Part shown: piece by piece, positions 39,027 to 51,588 of the stretch
Layout of the letters: every line of letters starts with the position of its first letter
Position numbering within the stretch: position 1 is the stretch's first letter
From: Trichoplax adhaerens
Lineage: Eukaryota > Placozoa > Uniplacotomia > Trichoplacea > Trichoplacidae
Direction of reading: 5' to 3'
Length of the DNA: 64,000 nucleotides
Assembly (NCBI RefSeq): GCF_000150275.1
Contig: NW_002060947.1
Span: 3,526,980 to 3,590,979 of the forward strand
The notes under the pieces: model-generated
Told to the model about the DNA's origin: nothing
Seen by the model: only the letters and a program-made list of their open reading frames with translations
The model's database searches: none
Program-made: the position numbers and the translations under genes

Positions 39027-42000
39027 TTAACGCTTCTCAGGTTTTAAGGTTGGAGGTTTGAAAGCCGTCTTTTGATACTTTTCTTTATGTTTACTAACTC
39101 CTCCAGTTTTAAAATTCCTCCAATTATCAACTCTGTTCGTTCGAGATTTCTAAATATGCAATAAAGAGGAATTACAGTTACTATATGAAGAAAATCTATC
39201 AGCGTAGGGATGCAGTAAAATTTCGTTAGATAACTCAACGCTGGCAATTCATCTATACTATTTTCTTGTTTATACCGTATTTATGTAATAGTATAATCTT
39301 GAATTCATACATAGTTCACGCTATAATTGTTTATCGGTTGATACATAAATACGATAGGATATAGATATACAGTCAGTTACCTCCCAAGCATCTTTGAACT
39401 TTGCCTCCTTCTTTTTTCTTTCTTCTTCTACTATTTCTTCGTTCCTTTGACGCTTTCTACAAAGAGATTAAATTAACTAAACGTGCATCTATAAAAGATA
39501 ACTTTGAAACATCTAATGCATATAAACAGGTAGTGCGCAATGATATCTTTAATAGATAAACTATTCCGATTTTAAGAGCTCCAAATTGATGTTTTTAAAT
39601 TACTTTTCTTCGGTTTCTCTCCTTTCTAATTGCTTTCTTCTTAATTCGTAGTCGGCAAACAATTTAACTGTAGTGTTACGAACGAATTTCTTCATCTAGA
39701 TATGTAAAAGAATTACTCCAATTTAATTTTAAAATAGCATACAATCTTGGCTAAATTTTCATATCTTTCTTCCGATATCAAACGTTGTTACCAATTCAGG
39801 GTCTTTATCTTCCTCTATAGGTAAGTTGCCTAACTTTTTCGCCTCCTTACGCTTATCAGATAACTAAAACAGCATGATAATGTGGTGGGTGAAAGGTGAT
39901 CAGTATTGCTACTTAATATATATATACTAAAAATCTAAAATTGTATTTCTATCGCACAAATACATGTTCAGAATTGCATTATATCGTATGAATATGATAG
40001 GCATATGATTTTTACTTTTTTACTGGATAGGGCCTTGGCATCTTCTATAATTTGCAATATTTTCTTAGTTTCATCTTCATCTTCCAATAATTTATAAGCT
40101 TTACTAATAGCTATCAGGAAATAAATAACGTATCAATACATTGTATAGCTAACGAATCATTGTATGCTCGCATATTCATTTTGGCTAAAAATTAGGTCGA
40201 AAGACATTTTCATCATAAATAAGCATAATTGATAGTAACTGTTATATGTTGCAGATACAGTCAAAAATACTAGCACGGACTATCCTAATAATTATTTTAG
40301 GTTTCAACTCCGAAATTGATAAAATTTTTAGCTTGCCGAGACTACTGGCCTGCTGCAGTTTTAACAGCCATGTTACTAGGAAACTGGTAGGGATTATTGA
40401 ATGACTTTTAAGAAATTGCCGAAATGTTTTCAAATCATTGGCTAAATTAACAAGAGTCTACTACTCATACAGTGTAATATTAATCATCTTGTGCTTAATC
40501 AAGTACCGTAGTATCCCTAGAAATACACAAGCACATGCAAAATTCTGCTGTATGAATAATGTAGGGTTATTTACATTTACTCATTTAGATTACACACATT
40601 AAGATCTCACCATCAAACGCTTTACGAGCTGATTCTTCTCGTTCTAGATTCTTGTCAGGATGTACCAGTATAGAGAGCTAATAAGAGAATAGGATTTTCC
40701 AAAATGATTACAATCGAATTAGCGTTGGTATGCGTCCATTGTACAGTATGGTGACAAATCGTATATAAAGAACATTTGTAAAATTAAGATGGGTACATGA
40801 ACGCGATTTAAACTCTTTGTTACTGTAAAGTAAAATAAACTTTGTAGGAGGTAGTGTTATTATCATAATCAATTTATTACCGTTCGATATTTTTTCTTCA
40901 GTTCGGTTTTATCGGCTGAAGGATCAGCTTGCAATACCTGAAAATGTGTAAAATAAAGATAAGATTTCAACTTGATGGAATACGTTATCAAAGACGATAT
41001 AGATTGCATATTGTAGTGCAATAGTAAGACACTACATCGGTGTCCAAAAAGTTCAAGCCGCAATTTTGTACACTGTATTTTGAAGTTGAGTAGTTGAAGC
41101 GGATTTAAAAATGATAACGTGCTGGCTTATAGACAGTATTATTGTCTTTATCAAATGCTGTATTCCAACATATTATCATAATACAGTAGTGGCAAAGGAC
41201 GTAGAAATGATAGTACGCAGCACTAACTAGTTGAAAGCAGTGTGTTTGTCGCTAGCTATCTGGTGAATTAGACCATATCATGACGCATAATCAACGTTAA
41301 TTATAATCCGAGTTAGCAGTGTATCATGTACATGTATATCAAGACTTTAGCTAAGCTTCCGATAATAATCAAATCATTAAAACTTTGAAAGTAAGATAAC
41401 CCTACAGTATCTTGCACAATATTGTTTGAGGTAAGCTGAATTTTGTGAATAAGGTTTTAATGGTAGTATTGTACGCTTGAACATGATTAGCAATAACTCA
41501 CTACAAAGGTGAAGGACAGTAAATTTTTTATATTATAAGATTAAGTACATATACATCCTATTTGCCGATGAACTAATGATTTGTATTGTTGATGAGTCAG
41601 TTGAAAGGAGAAGACTGCATGTAAGAGCCCTGGTAAGAATGTAAAGTACATGTCGACATGATCAAATGTAAGGATTTCCAAAATAGCGAGTGATTTTTTT
41701 GGATATGTTGTACACGTACATATATTGTATAGTCAAGGTAATGATCTAGGTATTTTACAGTTACAGTACAATACAATGATGAAAAATGATGATACGGCTA
41801 AGTTACAAACCTCGAAAGGGTTTAGATTAAGATAACTGGATCCAGGTTTAGTGAGGCGTTGAATTTGTTGCTCACTTGTTAGTACGGAATCGCGTTTTTC
41901 AATAGCTTTGACCTAAAATGGAATGGTAATGACAGAATTGGGTAGATTGAGCTTTGAGCCCTTTTCACCAGGCAACGAAAATACGAGTATGCCCATCGAT

Positions 42001-42093
42001 GATTATGCAATCGTTTGGGAGAGATATTACCTCTGTCAGGAAATTCTTGAAACTATCATCTGGTGGATTTTGATTCGTTCCGCCACTTGCCAT
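39027..42093 (-). CDS. DNAJC8: DnaJ homologue subfamily C member 8, complete
   Basis: Nine exons: 42093-42031, 41912-41811, 40937-40881, 40677-40611, 40110-40016, 39863-39792, 39695-39604, 39456-39381, 39149-39027; 248 aa against 253 in human (from memory). Starts MASGGTNQNPPDDSF, then the family block VKAIEKRDSVLTS and RLTKPGSSYLNLNPFE, a J domain with the HPD tripeptide in LSILVHPDKN, a Lys/Glu-rich helical stretch, PIEEDKDPEL, a long charged helix (ELRRKQLERRETEEKRQRNE) and the conserved end RVDNWRNF followed by FKPPTLKPEKR. DNAJC8 is a nuclear Hsp70 co-chaperone linked to the spliceosome and to SR-protein kinases. One short charged exon (39695-39604) begins with an internal ATG, which is not the start. 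The initiator ATG at 42093 lies next to a dense palindrome cluster. Confidence 0.95.
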
Positions 42094-42229
42094 ATTGAAT
42101 GCTTGCAGTTGCTATCAACAGCAATTTTACACCTTCCAACGATTGGATCATTGATGGACAATTTCACCTTGATCCATTGGATTGGCGGGTACAGTGAAAA
42201 GCGCACCAAGATTGTGTGCGAACAGTTCA

Positions 42230-42660
42230 GTCCACTGTATACTGTAGCTGTCCTCGTACCGTACACTGTACTGTGTACGGTACGTACAGTACAGTACTGT
42301 GGCGGCTACAGTACGGTACGACGGATGGAAAACTGGGGTGACATTTTCAATTGAAAAGACTGTACAGTGTACAGTACTGTATTGTACAGTATACTGTACA
42401 CTATACACTGTACTATATTGTCATTCAATGTACTGTACAGTACACTGTACTGTACAATAGTCAATACGCTACTTTACAGTACCGAGTACTGTGAACTGTA
42501 CAGGGTACTGTAAGTATTATACTGTAAAGTCGCTCAGTTATACTGTATTTGTAAGGCACTGAAATATACTGTACATACTCTCGTTGTGCAACAAACCTCA
42601 AATTAAGAACTGTATCTCTAAAAAAGGACTACTCTACAGTACTGCATGTCTGCATACAGT
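42230..42660. repeat. Cluster of TACTGTACAGTA palindromes upstream of DNAJC8
   Basis: Near-continuous alternation of TACAGT, ACTGTA and GTAC units, densest at about 42260-42300 and 42360-42520, starting some 150 bp upstream of the DNAJC8 ATG. The sequence is largely self-complementary. Sporadic units continue into the minisatellite, whose unit also contains TACAGTACTG. Confidence 0.8.
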
Positions 42661-42759
42661 AATCAGGATTAATCATGAAAACAAAGAAAACCTCTAGGGA
42701 TATTTTCTTTCTTTTACCTCGATGGGAAAAACCCAGTTCACCTTTCAATTTTTAACTGA

Positions 42760-43320
42760 GGCACTAACTGAGATACAGTACTGAAAGCAACAGAGATTGT
42801 TTTCCTTCACTCAGGCACTAACTGAAATACCGTACTGAAAGCAACAGAGATTGTTGTTTTGGTTCGCTGAGGCGCTTACTGAAATACAGTACGGAAAGCA
42901 ACAGAGATTGCTTTCCTTCGCTTGGGCACTTACTGAAATACAGTACTGAAAGCAACAGAGATTGTTGTTTTGGTTCGCTGAGGCACTTACTGAATACACT
43001 ACTGAAAGTAACAGAGACTGTTGTTTTGGTTCGCTGAGGCACTTACTGAGGTACAGTACTGAAAGCAACAGAGATTGTTGTTTTGGTTCACTGAGGCACT
43101 TACTGAGATACAGTACTGAAAGCAACTGAGATTGTCGTTTTGGTTCACTAAGGCACTAACTGAAATACAGTACTGAAAGCAACAGAGATTGTGCTTTTCG
43201 CTCACTAAGGCACTAATTGAAATACAGTACTGAAAGCAACTGAGATTGTGCTTTTCGCTCACTAAGGCACTAATTGAAATACAGTACTGAAAGTAACAGA
43301 GATAGTTTTCGTTCGCTTGA
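42760..43320. repeat. Minisatellite, ten copies of a 54-57 bp unit
   Basis: Units start with GGCACT, or a close variant, at 42760, 42814, 42871, 42925, 42982, 43038, 43095, 43152, 43209 and 43266, giving lengths 54, 57, 54, 57, 56, 57, 57, 57, 57 and 55. Each contains ACTGAAATACAGTACTGAAA and CAACAGAGATTG or a close variant. Most units are multiples of three, so frames stay open on the minus strand and encode 19-residue repeats with SEPKQQSLLLSV. The 56-bp unit breaks that frame, and there is no plausible start or splice context, so I read it as non-coding. Confidence 0.9.
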
Positions 43321-44792
43321 AAAATATTGAACATTGTACAGTACACTAGTTGTAGTGGCAATTTGACACACAGTATTAAGTGCTACAGTACCATGAAATA
43401 ATACCATCAAAACGCCCGCAAGCAGCAGTTGAAATGACAACAAAAAGCTTCTCCAATGAATGGACTGCTGTTGCCTTCACTATATAGTCGGTACAGTAGC
43501 GCATTAACCATCATGAATTGCTAGATTATATAGTCATCATCACGCTATTCATGATGGGATTATGACTATTACAAGTTAAGACTATGTCAAATGAAGATGA
43601 TGCATCACCACTTTAGGGCATTGGAGGGCAAATTGAAGTATTTCAACTCTTCAATACGGTCCCAAACTAGACAGGCATGCTGGCAGGGATTACTAAAAGA
43701 ATCCTGCTAATACGATACCGTCATAAAGTCCAAACAATATGATTGTAATGAAGTAGATGTCTTAGCATGTCGACTGCAGCTATGCTGTCCATTTTACTAT
43801 ATAGTAGGCCTACGAAAAGGAACCCCCATTGAAAGGGACTTATTGTCAAATTGTCGTGGTTATCATCAAGCTAGTTGCAATAACTTTGAAATTGACTATA
43901 CAAGCGGTAAATGAAATTAACTCTAAATTACGGTATACTTAATTATTGTAAAATTTAATAATAATAATAGCAATAATAGATAGTCATATTAAAAATGAGA
44001 TATCGGTCATAATAAATCATATTTCCAAACCAGTCTAATGATAATTATCATCAGGGATTGCTCAATTCGTTCCTTCATGCACGATCGGCACACTTACAAA
44101 ATTATTGTTCATATCCATAGTCCGTCTACTCACACTCAATCTTGTACAAAGAATTGACTCTGCACTATCGTTTTAAAACAAGATAGTGAGAAATGCTGAT
44201 TGAATAGGACAGGCTGTGACAACTATTCAACGGTGTTGTCTTGTTGTTTGCTATTTAATTTGCATAATATATCAAAAATCCACCACATGCGTATCTTGAT
44301 TCAATATTGATCTTTTGTTTATTCGCATTAATTAATGATAAATACAAGGTATTATTAATATTATCCTCTTGTTGAACAGTTATAGACTATTGGTAATCTT
44401 ACTTTACCAAACGTTGACAAAAAATAGATAATTTTGCAATTGCTATGATAATAAATGGAAGATTGATAAAGGGAATTCTGTTGGGTTACCACGCAGTCTC
44501 GCTATAGGGTGCGCACCATTCATTATTATTCTGATTATTATTTTTTGTTATTTTGATTTCCTTTATATTATATCATGAGAAAATTAGTAATCAAGCATTG
44601 GATCGATGCATACCCAGTATTTGACATTTGCTAAAACAACAAAGTAGTATCATATTATTATCAAAGAGTACGACAATGAGCTGCATCAACAGTACTACAT
44701 CTATTGCACTCAAACACCTCTAAGGAACGAGTTAAAATTTCTCTTAGATACTTCTGGTCTAGAGAATACCATTCTATAGTATATACTATAAA

Positions 44793-44911
44793 TTAATTTC
44801 CATCTCGGTGGAATTGGTCTAAATATTTTTTTCTGCTTTTCCAACATTTTTTCCGTACTTTATTCATTTTTTTTTCGGTGTCCTCTGCTTGTTTCATGCA
44901 AGGCAAATCTA
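44793..44911 (-). CDS. Candidate terminal exon of an unknown minus-strand gene
   Basis: A minus-strand frame behind a good acceptor (ttacagctacag, AG at 44913-44912) encodes 39 residues, strongly basic and helix-prone (EDTEKKMNKVRKKCWKSRKK), ending YLDQFHRDGN before TAA. The composition looks coding, but the family is not recognised and no upstream exon was found before the oppositely oriented QKI-like gene. It could be the last exon of a gene whose earlier exons lie within the QKI intron, or chance. Confidence 0.25.
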
Positions 44912-45455
44912 CTGTAGCTGTAACTTGGGTAAGTATCGAATAAATCATATTAATGTAATAGAATAGAATGCCTGCCATTTTGTGTACTTTTACCATTATG
45001 CGCACACTGTATCTTGCTAAGATATACTGTAGGATGTATTTTTTTTCTTGAAATTAAATTAAGTGCAGTGCAATACAAACATTGAACACAATTTTCTATC
45101 AATTTTTCATCATTAATACTTATTGTCTACTCGATACTTGTATCTTATTATTGCACTACTTTAGAGCTGAAATATTGATTAACTGCGATAATAAATTTTG
45201 AAGTTAGTATTATCTTCATTAATATTTCCTCTTTTCAATTTACCCTTACCATAATTTACACTCGTACTTTGTAATTGATCGCAGTTTTATGTTTTATCTC
45301 TATCGTTCGTTTCCTTTTTCTCTTTTTAGTTTACAAAATATCATTTTATGATTGTTGGTTATCGAGTATCTTATCTCTATTTTTGTCCATCTTAAATATT
45401 TTGAACAACAGTCTCATTTTGCAAACAAAGATCATTCCTATATCAATCAAGATAC

Positions 45456-48400
45456 ATGGCGGGTGGTGGTAATAATCGTCAACGCTTTTCAACAACGACC
45501 TCAATTGCTGAATATTTGAAACAGTTACTAAGGGATAAACACAATGTCTCTACTTGTGCTCCAAACACATTCCTTCACTGCGAACGCCTTCTCAATGAGG
45601 GTAAGTTTACTAAATTAAAAGTATTAATCAAAATTTCACTGCATCTTCTATCCTTGTACAGTAATCCGCTAAATTCTATTGTTACAAATCTACCCGCCAT
45701 CAATCGTTGGAGATAATTGATAACAGAATTATTGCGACCTTTGCTAGTAAAAGTTAATTTTTCCCATGATTAAAAGCTAAATGAATATTTCAAATTAAGT
45801 TACCAACATCTTAGCACTTTCTTTCATCGCTATAATTATCGTTATTATCAATAGAATAAGATAATGAATAGAATATTTGTATATAATTATTGGATGTTTT
45901 GTTTCAACTTAGTCCAAAATTCTGTCAACTATTAACACCATTTTTATCCATCGTAATCTCTTCATGAACAGTAAAATATTACTTGAAGCCATCATAATAA
46001 TATTGGCTATAGATCTAAGTGCATTATCTAACTTGTATGCTATCAGACTGATTTATCCTTATTATTATTTGTTGTCCATCATTTTTTTTTGGACAAGTGG
46101 GTAAGTGATTAATGAAATTTAGCAATTGCTTTGTTTCTAGATTCATTAACAATGTTAAGATAAGTTGATTAACCCGACTATCAGTCTCCATGAACAAATA
46201 TCAGTTCGTATTTAAGTCATGACATGCCCGATAGAATATAGAATACCTATCTCTTTCCTATTGCTCTTTTTAAATAACGATCGCGTATTCTAAAATAAAT
46301 CCGAATCCCCCTCCCTCTCAGAAAACGATGAGATCAAATTAAAATGAGTTGCATATTAAACTTGACAATTATATTTCTGTCAAGTACGTAATGGTCAAAA
46401 ATTATGATAATTATAAGTAGCCGTACAGAAAATCGATCAAGTCTAGACGATACTCAAGTAGAAGCCATTTCATCCTTAAAGGCTATTATAGAATTTACAA
46501 CCGAAGCAACATAACTATTATTGTCATACGTAATTCGTTGATGAAAAGTAATGTACCGTAGTATCGCTTTGCCATTTGCCATATACAGTATTTAGCATTG
46601 AGTACTCGGTATAAAAACAGCTTAAAATAGTGCTCGCATCGTTCATTCCATCTCAGGGATGAAGCTAGGGTAGTAGCATTTTAGTCATATTTATCTGCCG
46701 CTTATTTAGTATTATTACTTGCTACAAAGGATATTAGAAAAGGTATTATTATATATTATCGAAAGGATTCGCTAGAGTAAATTCTTTAATTACCTTGTGT
46801 TGAGTACTCGTACCAAAAAATAATTTTATGCAAAAAATGTAAGAAAAAGAGATAATAGTTGCATACACTTGGGCATAATATGTATTCATACAAATTTATT
46901 GTACGTTAATCCTACACAATGTTAGTACTATAATTTAAAGAATATTAAATCAATTTCGTCTCACCGTTATTACCGCAATCTGGTTGCAAATGACCCAACT
47001 AAAGAGAATAATAAAGTTACAGTTTCCTAAAGTAAAGTAATTGGCATTTTATCAATTGCTTGTCTGGTTACTAATCAATAGCGATAGTTAGTACTGTATT
47101 CCCATAAATTGAATTATAAACCACATTGTATAAACCAGCTTATGATTCCAATAAATCAGTTTAGCATCAGTCGATGCATAACAACAAGTCGCTCATTTAC
47201 CTTCAATTTATTACACTAGTCTTCGATTATCTATTTCCATGTTTTGCATAGGATGCAACAGCTAAGGCTACCACGATACAACGTCGTTGATGTTGTATGA
47301 CATGCGTTAATAATTTCCAATTTCCATCATTTATCATTATTTTATTTCAATGGTTATTTTAAGCGCAATAGTTACACTAGTTCCTTTGTAGATATAATAG
47401 CGTAGGTGATGATGTTGAATGATTGTACTGATTTTGGGCTATAAATCTACCAGTAAGCAAACCTATCCTGATCAATATAAAGGAGGTTTTTAATTCTATA
47501 TAATCTTAAATTTTGTGTTACTAAATTAGAAAGTCAACAATACTTATATACTTAGAATCGAATCGACAAAGTCTAAATAACTTTGTAAATCTCAATTTTT
47601 CATTAATTTAAAATACTTGAACAGTCAGAAATGCAGTTGCTAATGAAGGCGCTATTCAATAAATGGAATAATAGCAAGATTTTTAACGTAAATTATTATA
47701 TTTGATCGTATGAGTGTGCAAAATTTTAAATTAGTAGATATTGATCAAGCCTATACAAAAATCCTATAAAAAATTGATCGTTACTGTATTAATAAATTAT
47801 ATTATCTTTCTAACTACTGTAATTACTAGAGTTACATAATGCAAAGCTTAAAGTTTGATTCTGTAACATAACAACATGCTACAAGTTAGTGTACGATCGA
47901 TTTCATTATAATCATGTTATCACATCAAGATCGATAATTTGTCGCTATATTAATCTATGGAGTGACATCTCACTAATGAATAAGCCATTAATTAGAAATA
48001 AAATACAAACTGCAAGTTGAAATAATAACTTTTCTTGCTTACTTTACTTTACGATGTTTAGTAATGATGGCGCATTGTTGCTAGTTGTATCATTCTACCT
48101 TTGCATATAAGTATGCGTAGGGAGTATTGATATTGGCTATCCTTATCATAATGGACAATAAACAGACTGATGCAATTTTTCTTTCAATTATTGTAATAAT
48201 TAACATGTTATGATTAATTTTTAATTAAAATTCATAGATTGCTCAAACATATTCACAAACATTAATTTTATTAATTTGCCGTGAAATAACTGTATCGTTA
48301 GCACCATAGCTTAGATCGATACTTTAAGCTATAAATTAAAATATGATATACATATTTTAATTCTAAATTGGCAATCAGATTACAGATCATTCTGTGGTCA

Positions 48401-50345
48401 TGTAGTAGCGGAAATGATATCAATAGTTCCGAATTTTATAGCTGTATATCCGTACTTCCTTGCGAGATCGAACCTTTAATTTTTATGGTAATTTGGTTTG
48501 ATGTTGTAGAAATTGAAAGAGTTAGAATGGAAATGATCGGACTTAAAGCAGAAAGCCCAAATAGTTCATTTCTTGCTTCATTACCTGAACCTGAAGGCGA
48601 CAAAGTTCAAATTATCGAGAAAGTCTTTATACCGGTTAATCGTTTTCCTAATGTGAGTAGCGATTTACTCTGTAGGCTAACATTACTACGTCAAATTTAA
48701 GATCAGTTTACTAGGCTTATGTTACAAATATGTAACATTATTTTTAATTCAAGCCGAATCAGTAATACCTTTCATCTGTTGATCCATTTATAATCGAGAT
48801 GAAAACTAAATTTGATGTGTACTGAAGTCATGATATAGATTCTGGTTAAAAGCATGCGAAATTATAGCGCAAGAATCGAGTTGTCTTCTAGTTCAGTATT
48901 TCTAATTATAATTCTAAAACTTGTATTTAGTATAATTTTGTAGGTCGACTTTTAGGCCCAAGGGGAATGACAATGAGACAGTTAGAACTTAATATAGGTT
49001 GCAAGGTGAAAATTCGAGGAAAAGGATCTCTCAGAGATAGAAAAAGAGTAAGTACTAAGATAATCTAATGCTATATATAATCACTGAAAGGTAAAGAAAA
49101 GGACGTAATAGAAAAATTGTTAAACGCTAGAACTGATACGGCAAATACCTGAATCATTAAAACGTGTTTAATAAATTCAATGGAATTTGCAAATGTGCAA
49201 GGATTTTACATCTATATAAATGTGTGGATAGAAACGTAACTTTTTTTAAAGTTAACCAATCTGTGATGATTATTTTACAATGAACAAGTCATTGTGAGAT
49301 ATTACTGCTCCTATACTTAGTAGAACAGCGAATAAATTTTATTGTAGGCCTAATTTTGTCGTTGGGTCTATATGTGATACGTATTTGGTTTACCTAGCAA
49401 TGTTGACATAACTTTAGATCATGTAGTAACTCATTAAACAAGCAAGCAGAGCACCTACAGTACCAAAATTATACTGCGGTAGATGTCCTTATATAGTATC
49501 TCATTCAATGACGAGAACTGCAGTCAGCAAATTCTTAACATATTTCACACATTGTCATTAGGAAGAACAACTAAGGGGCAAACAAAATTGGGAGCATTTA
49601 CAAGAGGAATTGCATGTTGTTATCGAAGTGGAAGATACACCAACCAGGGCTCAAATCAAGTTAGAAAAAGCTAAGGATGAAATTAACAAACTATTAATTC
49701 CCGTGGTTAGTAATTTATCATCTTCATAATCATTTCATAACTTCTACACAACTAATAAATTATGAGAATAAATTATGGACTTATGCTCTTATCAAAATTT
49801 AACGGATGACTTGAAATATAAAGTCTGAAGAAGATGACGAACTGAAACGAAAACAATTGGAAGATTTAAGGCTCTTGAATGGGGTAGAAGGTATGAGCTT
49901 TCTTCAACGAGATATGATAGTACAGTTTGGCAGTATAGCTGGTAATACAGCAATTTACTCAAAATGTTTATTTATTATATTAATTTTCAACAGCTGCACA
50001 AAATATGGATCCTACCAACAATTACAATAATGTTTACGCTACCGTTATTCCTAGTCCAGTTGATACTGGATTAATGCAGTATACTACAACTGGATCACTA
50101 GTTAGTGCATTTCAACCGTCATTAACTCAGTTGCAAAGTGGAATTATTGCATCACGAACACCGACTACTTTAGTTCGACCTATGAGAATTCATGGTTAGC
50201 CTAATATACTGTACTAATATGCTTTAATAGTGTAAAAAATTTTATTGATGTTTATTTGTTAAAAGTGCTCTAAACCCTTGTACTAGGAGTAGTAACTGGA
50301 GACTACCTTAAACAGTATCGTGGACATCCATACAGACGATCTTAA
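45456..50345 (+). CDS. QKI: STAR-family KH RNA-binding protein, Quaking/HOW-like, complete
   Basis: Seven exons: 45456-45600, 48510-48652, 48931-49047, 49562-49705, 49824-49890, 49994-50194, 50287-50345; 291 aa. QUA1 dimerisation region: [14 protein letters not shown] to [15 protein letters not shown] long KH domain has [18 protein letters not shown] (the GPRG loop), [17 protein letters not shown] and [17 protein letters not shown]. The QUA2 region, [19 protein letters not shown], completes the STAR unit. The tail is Thr/Ser/Gln-rich and ends RGHPYRRS, similar to the Tyr-containing end of QKI and Sam68. QKI/HOW proteins bind ACUAAY-type sites and control splicing, stability and translation of target mRNAs. 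The KH region resembles QKI more than Sam68 (for example EEQ, RGK, NWEHL), by memory. The third exon's acceptor is at 48930, giving YNFVGR; a second AG at 48952-48953 would break the frame. The first intron is 2.9 kb, the longest in the window. Confidence 0.93.
45601..48509 (+). other. First intron of the QKI-like gene
   Basis: A 2.9-kb intron bounded by gtaagttt and gatgttgtag. No coding exon was recognised in it on either strand. It is far longer than nearly all other introns in the window. Nothing distinctive was seen beyond AT-rich sequence. Confidence 0.7.
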
Positions 50346-51588
50346 TACGGTAAGATTCGGAAAACAATTAAACATGATGATAAACATCGCTGCTACACGT
50401 TAAACATTAAATCATGAGAAATAATTTATAACCGGCCAGCTTTTAAAATTTTTAATACTCCTCGGGTTCATAAGCCTAAAGCTTAACTAATGCGTGATAT
50501 AATAACCTTGTTATTTATATTAAGTAAAGGTACCAATAACATATATACTACAATGACCACCTTAAGCCAAACTGTGGCTTTCTAGGGCTAATGAATAACA
50601 CAAAATAATATAAGAGTATTTTATGAAAATCTTTTGAAACTTTTTCTGTTTAGAAGTGTATGATAAAATACTGATAAAGCCTATCAATAAATAAGAGGCC
50701 TCATTTATAACTGCAATATTTATTTACTTATGTAGACTAAATAGCACTGATCTATTTCAATATTTTTTGACTAGATGATGTATAAAATCATAACTAACCT
50801 GAGCTCCTAACTCTACGATGGTGCAAGCCTAACAATACCATGCATACAGCAAAACCAATAATAATTTAAGATGAACAAAATTTTCCTTAAGGAGCCATTT
50901 ACGAGAGATTCTGACTATTTATCACCATAATTGATTCCCAACATACGTACTATTTATCGCTACCAATGCTGCTAATACGGAATCTCATAAACAATTTGAT
51001 CCACGTTCACAATAGCCGATTCATTGATTTAAGCAGATCACGTTACTAAATTAATCATGATCCGATTTAACAGGGCACTTACTAAGTAGCTCAGGCCTGC
51101 TTGTATAGACTTAACATTTAATCAGTTTAAAATGATTTTGCTAATTTTGCAGTATAGACATACATGCAAAGCTGATTTGTGATTTTTCGTCTTATCTATA
51201 ATAAAATGTACATGATTGTTACAACGTCTCTTACAACTCTTAAGATTTGTAATAGCAAATACTGCACTTGGACATCAGCTAGCTTATAGTTGAGTATACA
51301 GTACGTATACATGTAAGAAATCATATCACATTTGACTAAGATGGCGTGACATTGATTGCCATAAAAGTAATAGAGTACGAAATTAGAAAGAAAATGTAAT
51401 TTATTGTCGCAGATTGCTTACAGTACCTATAATTTTTTTAAGTGTTGCTACAATAATAGTCAATAAAGTAGGCCTCAGATGGAGTATTACTTAAAATGCT
51501 GCTGATAATTATTGAAGCCTTTCGATATACTGTACGAGTGTAAGTGTACGTTTGGCATGTAATTTAACAAAATATTATTTATTACAAA
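50346..51588. other. Convergent 3' interval between the QKI-like gene and YARS1
   Basis: Both flanking genes end here, so it should hold two 3' UTRs. An AATAAA at about 50688 could serve the plus-strand gene. No coding exon was seen. Confidence 0.5.

Larger units (their letters stand above)
42094..45455. other. Intergenic interval with repeats, between DNAJC8 and the QKI-like gene
   Basis: The two flanking genes are transcribed away from each other, so both promoters lie here. It contains the palindrome cluster at 42230-42660, the minisatellite at 42760-43320, and a candidate minus-strand terminal exon at 44793-44911. From 43330 to 44790 nothing recognisable was seen apart from AT-rich DNA. 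Long open frames opposite the DNAJC8 first exon are shadows. Confidence 0.55.

Noticed and set aside
41923-42354. Plus-strand frame of 143 codons
   Set aside because: It runs antisense to the first DNAJC8 exons (41811-42093) and into the palindrome cluster; no domain or splice context supports it.
42811-43361. Minus-strand frames of 104 and 120 codons made of SEPKQQSLLLSV-type repeats
   Set aside because: They are translations of the 57-bp minisatellite; the 56-bp unit breaks the frame, and there is no start context or family.
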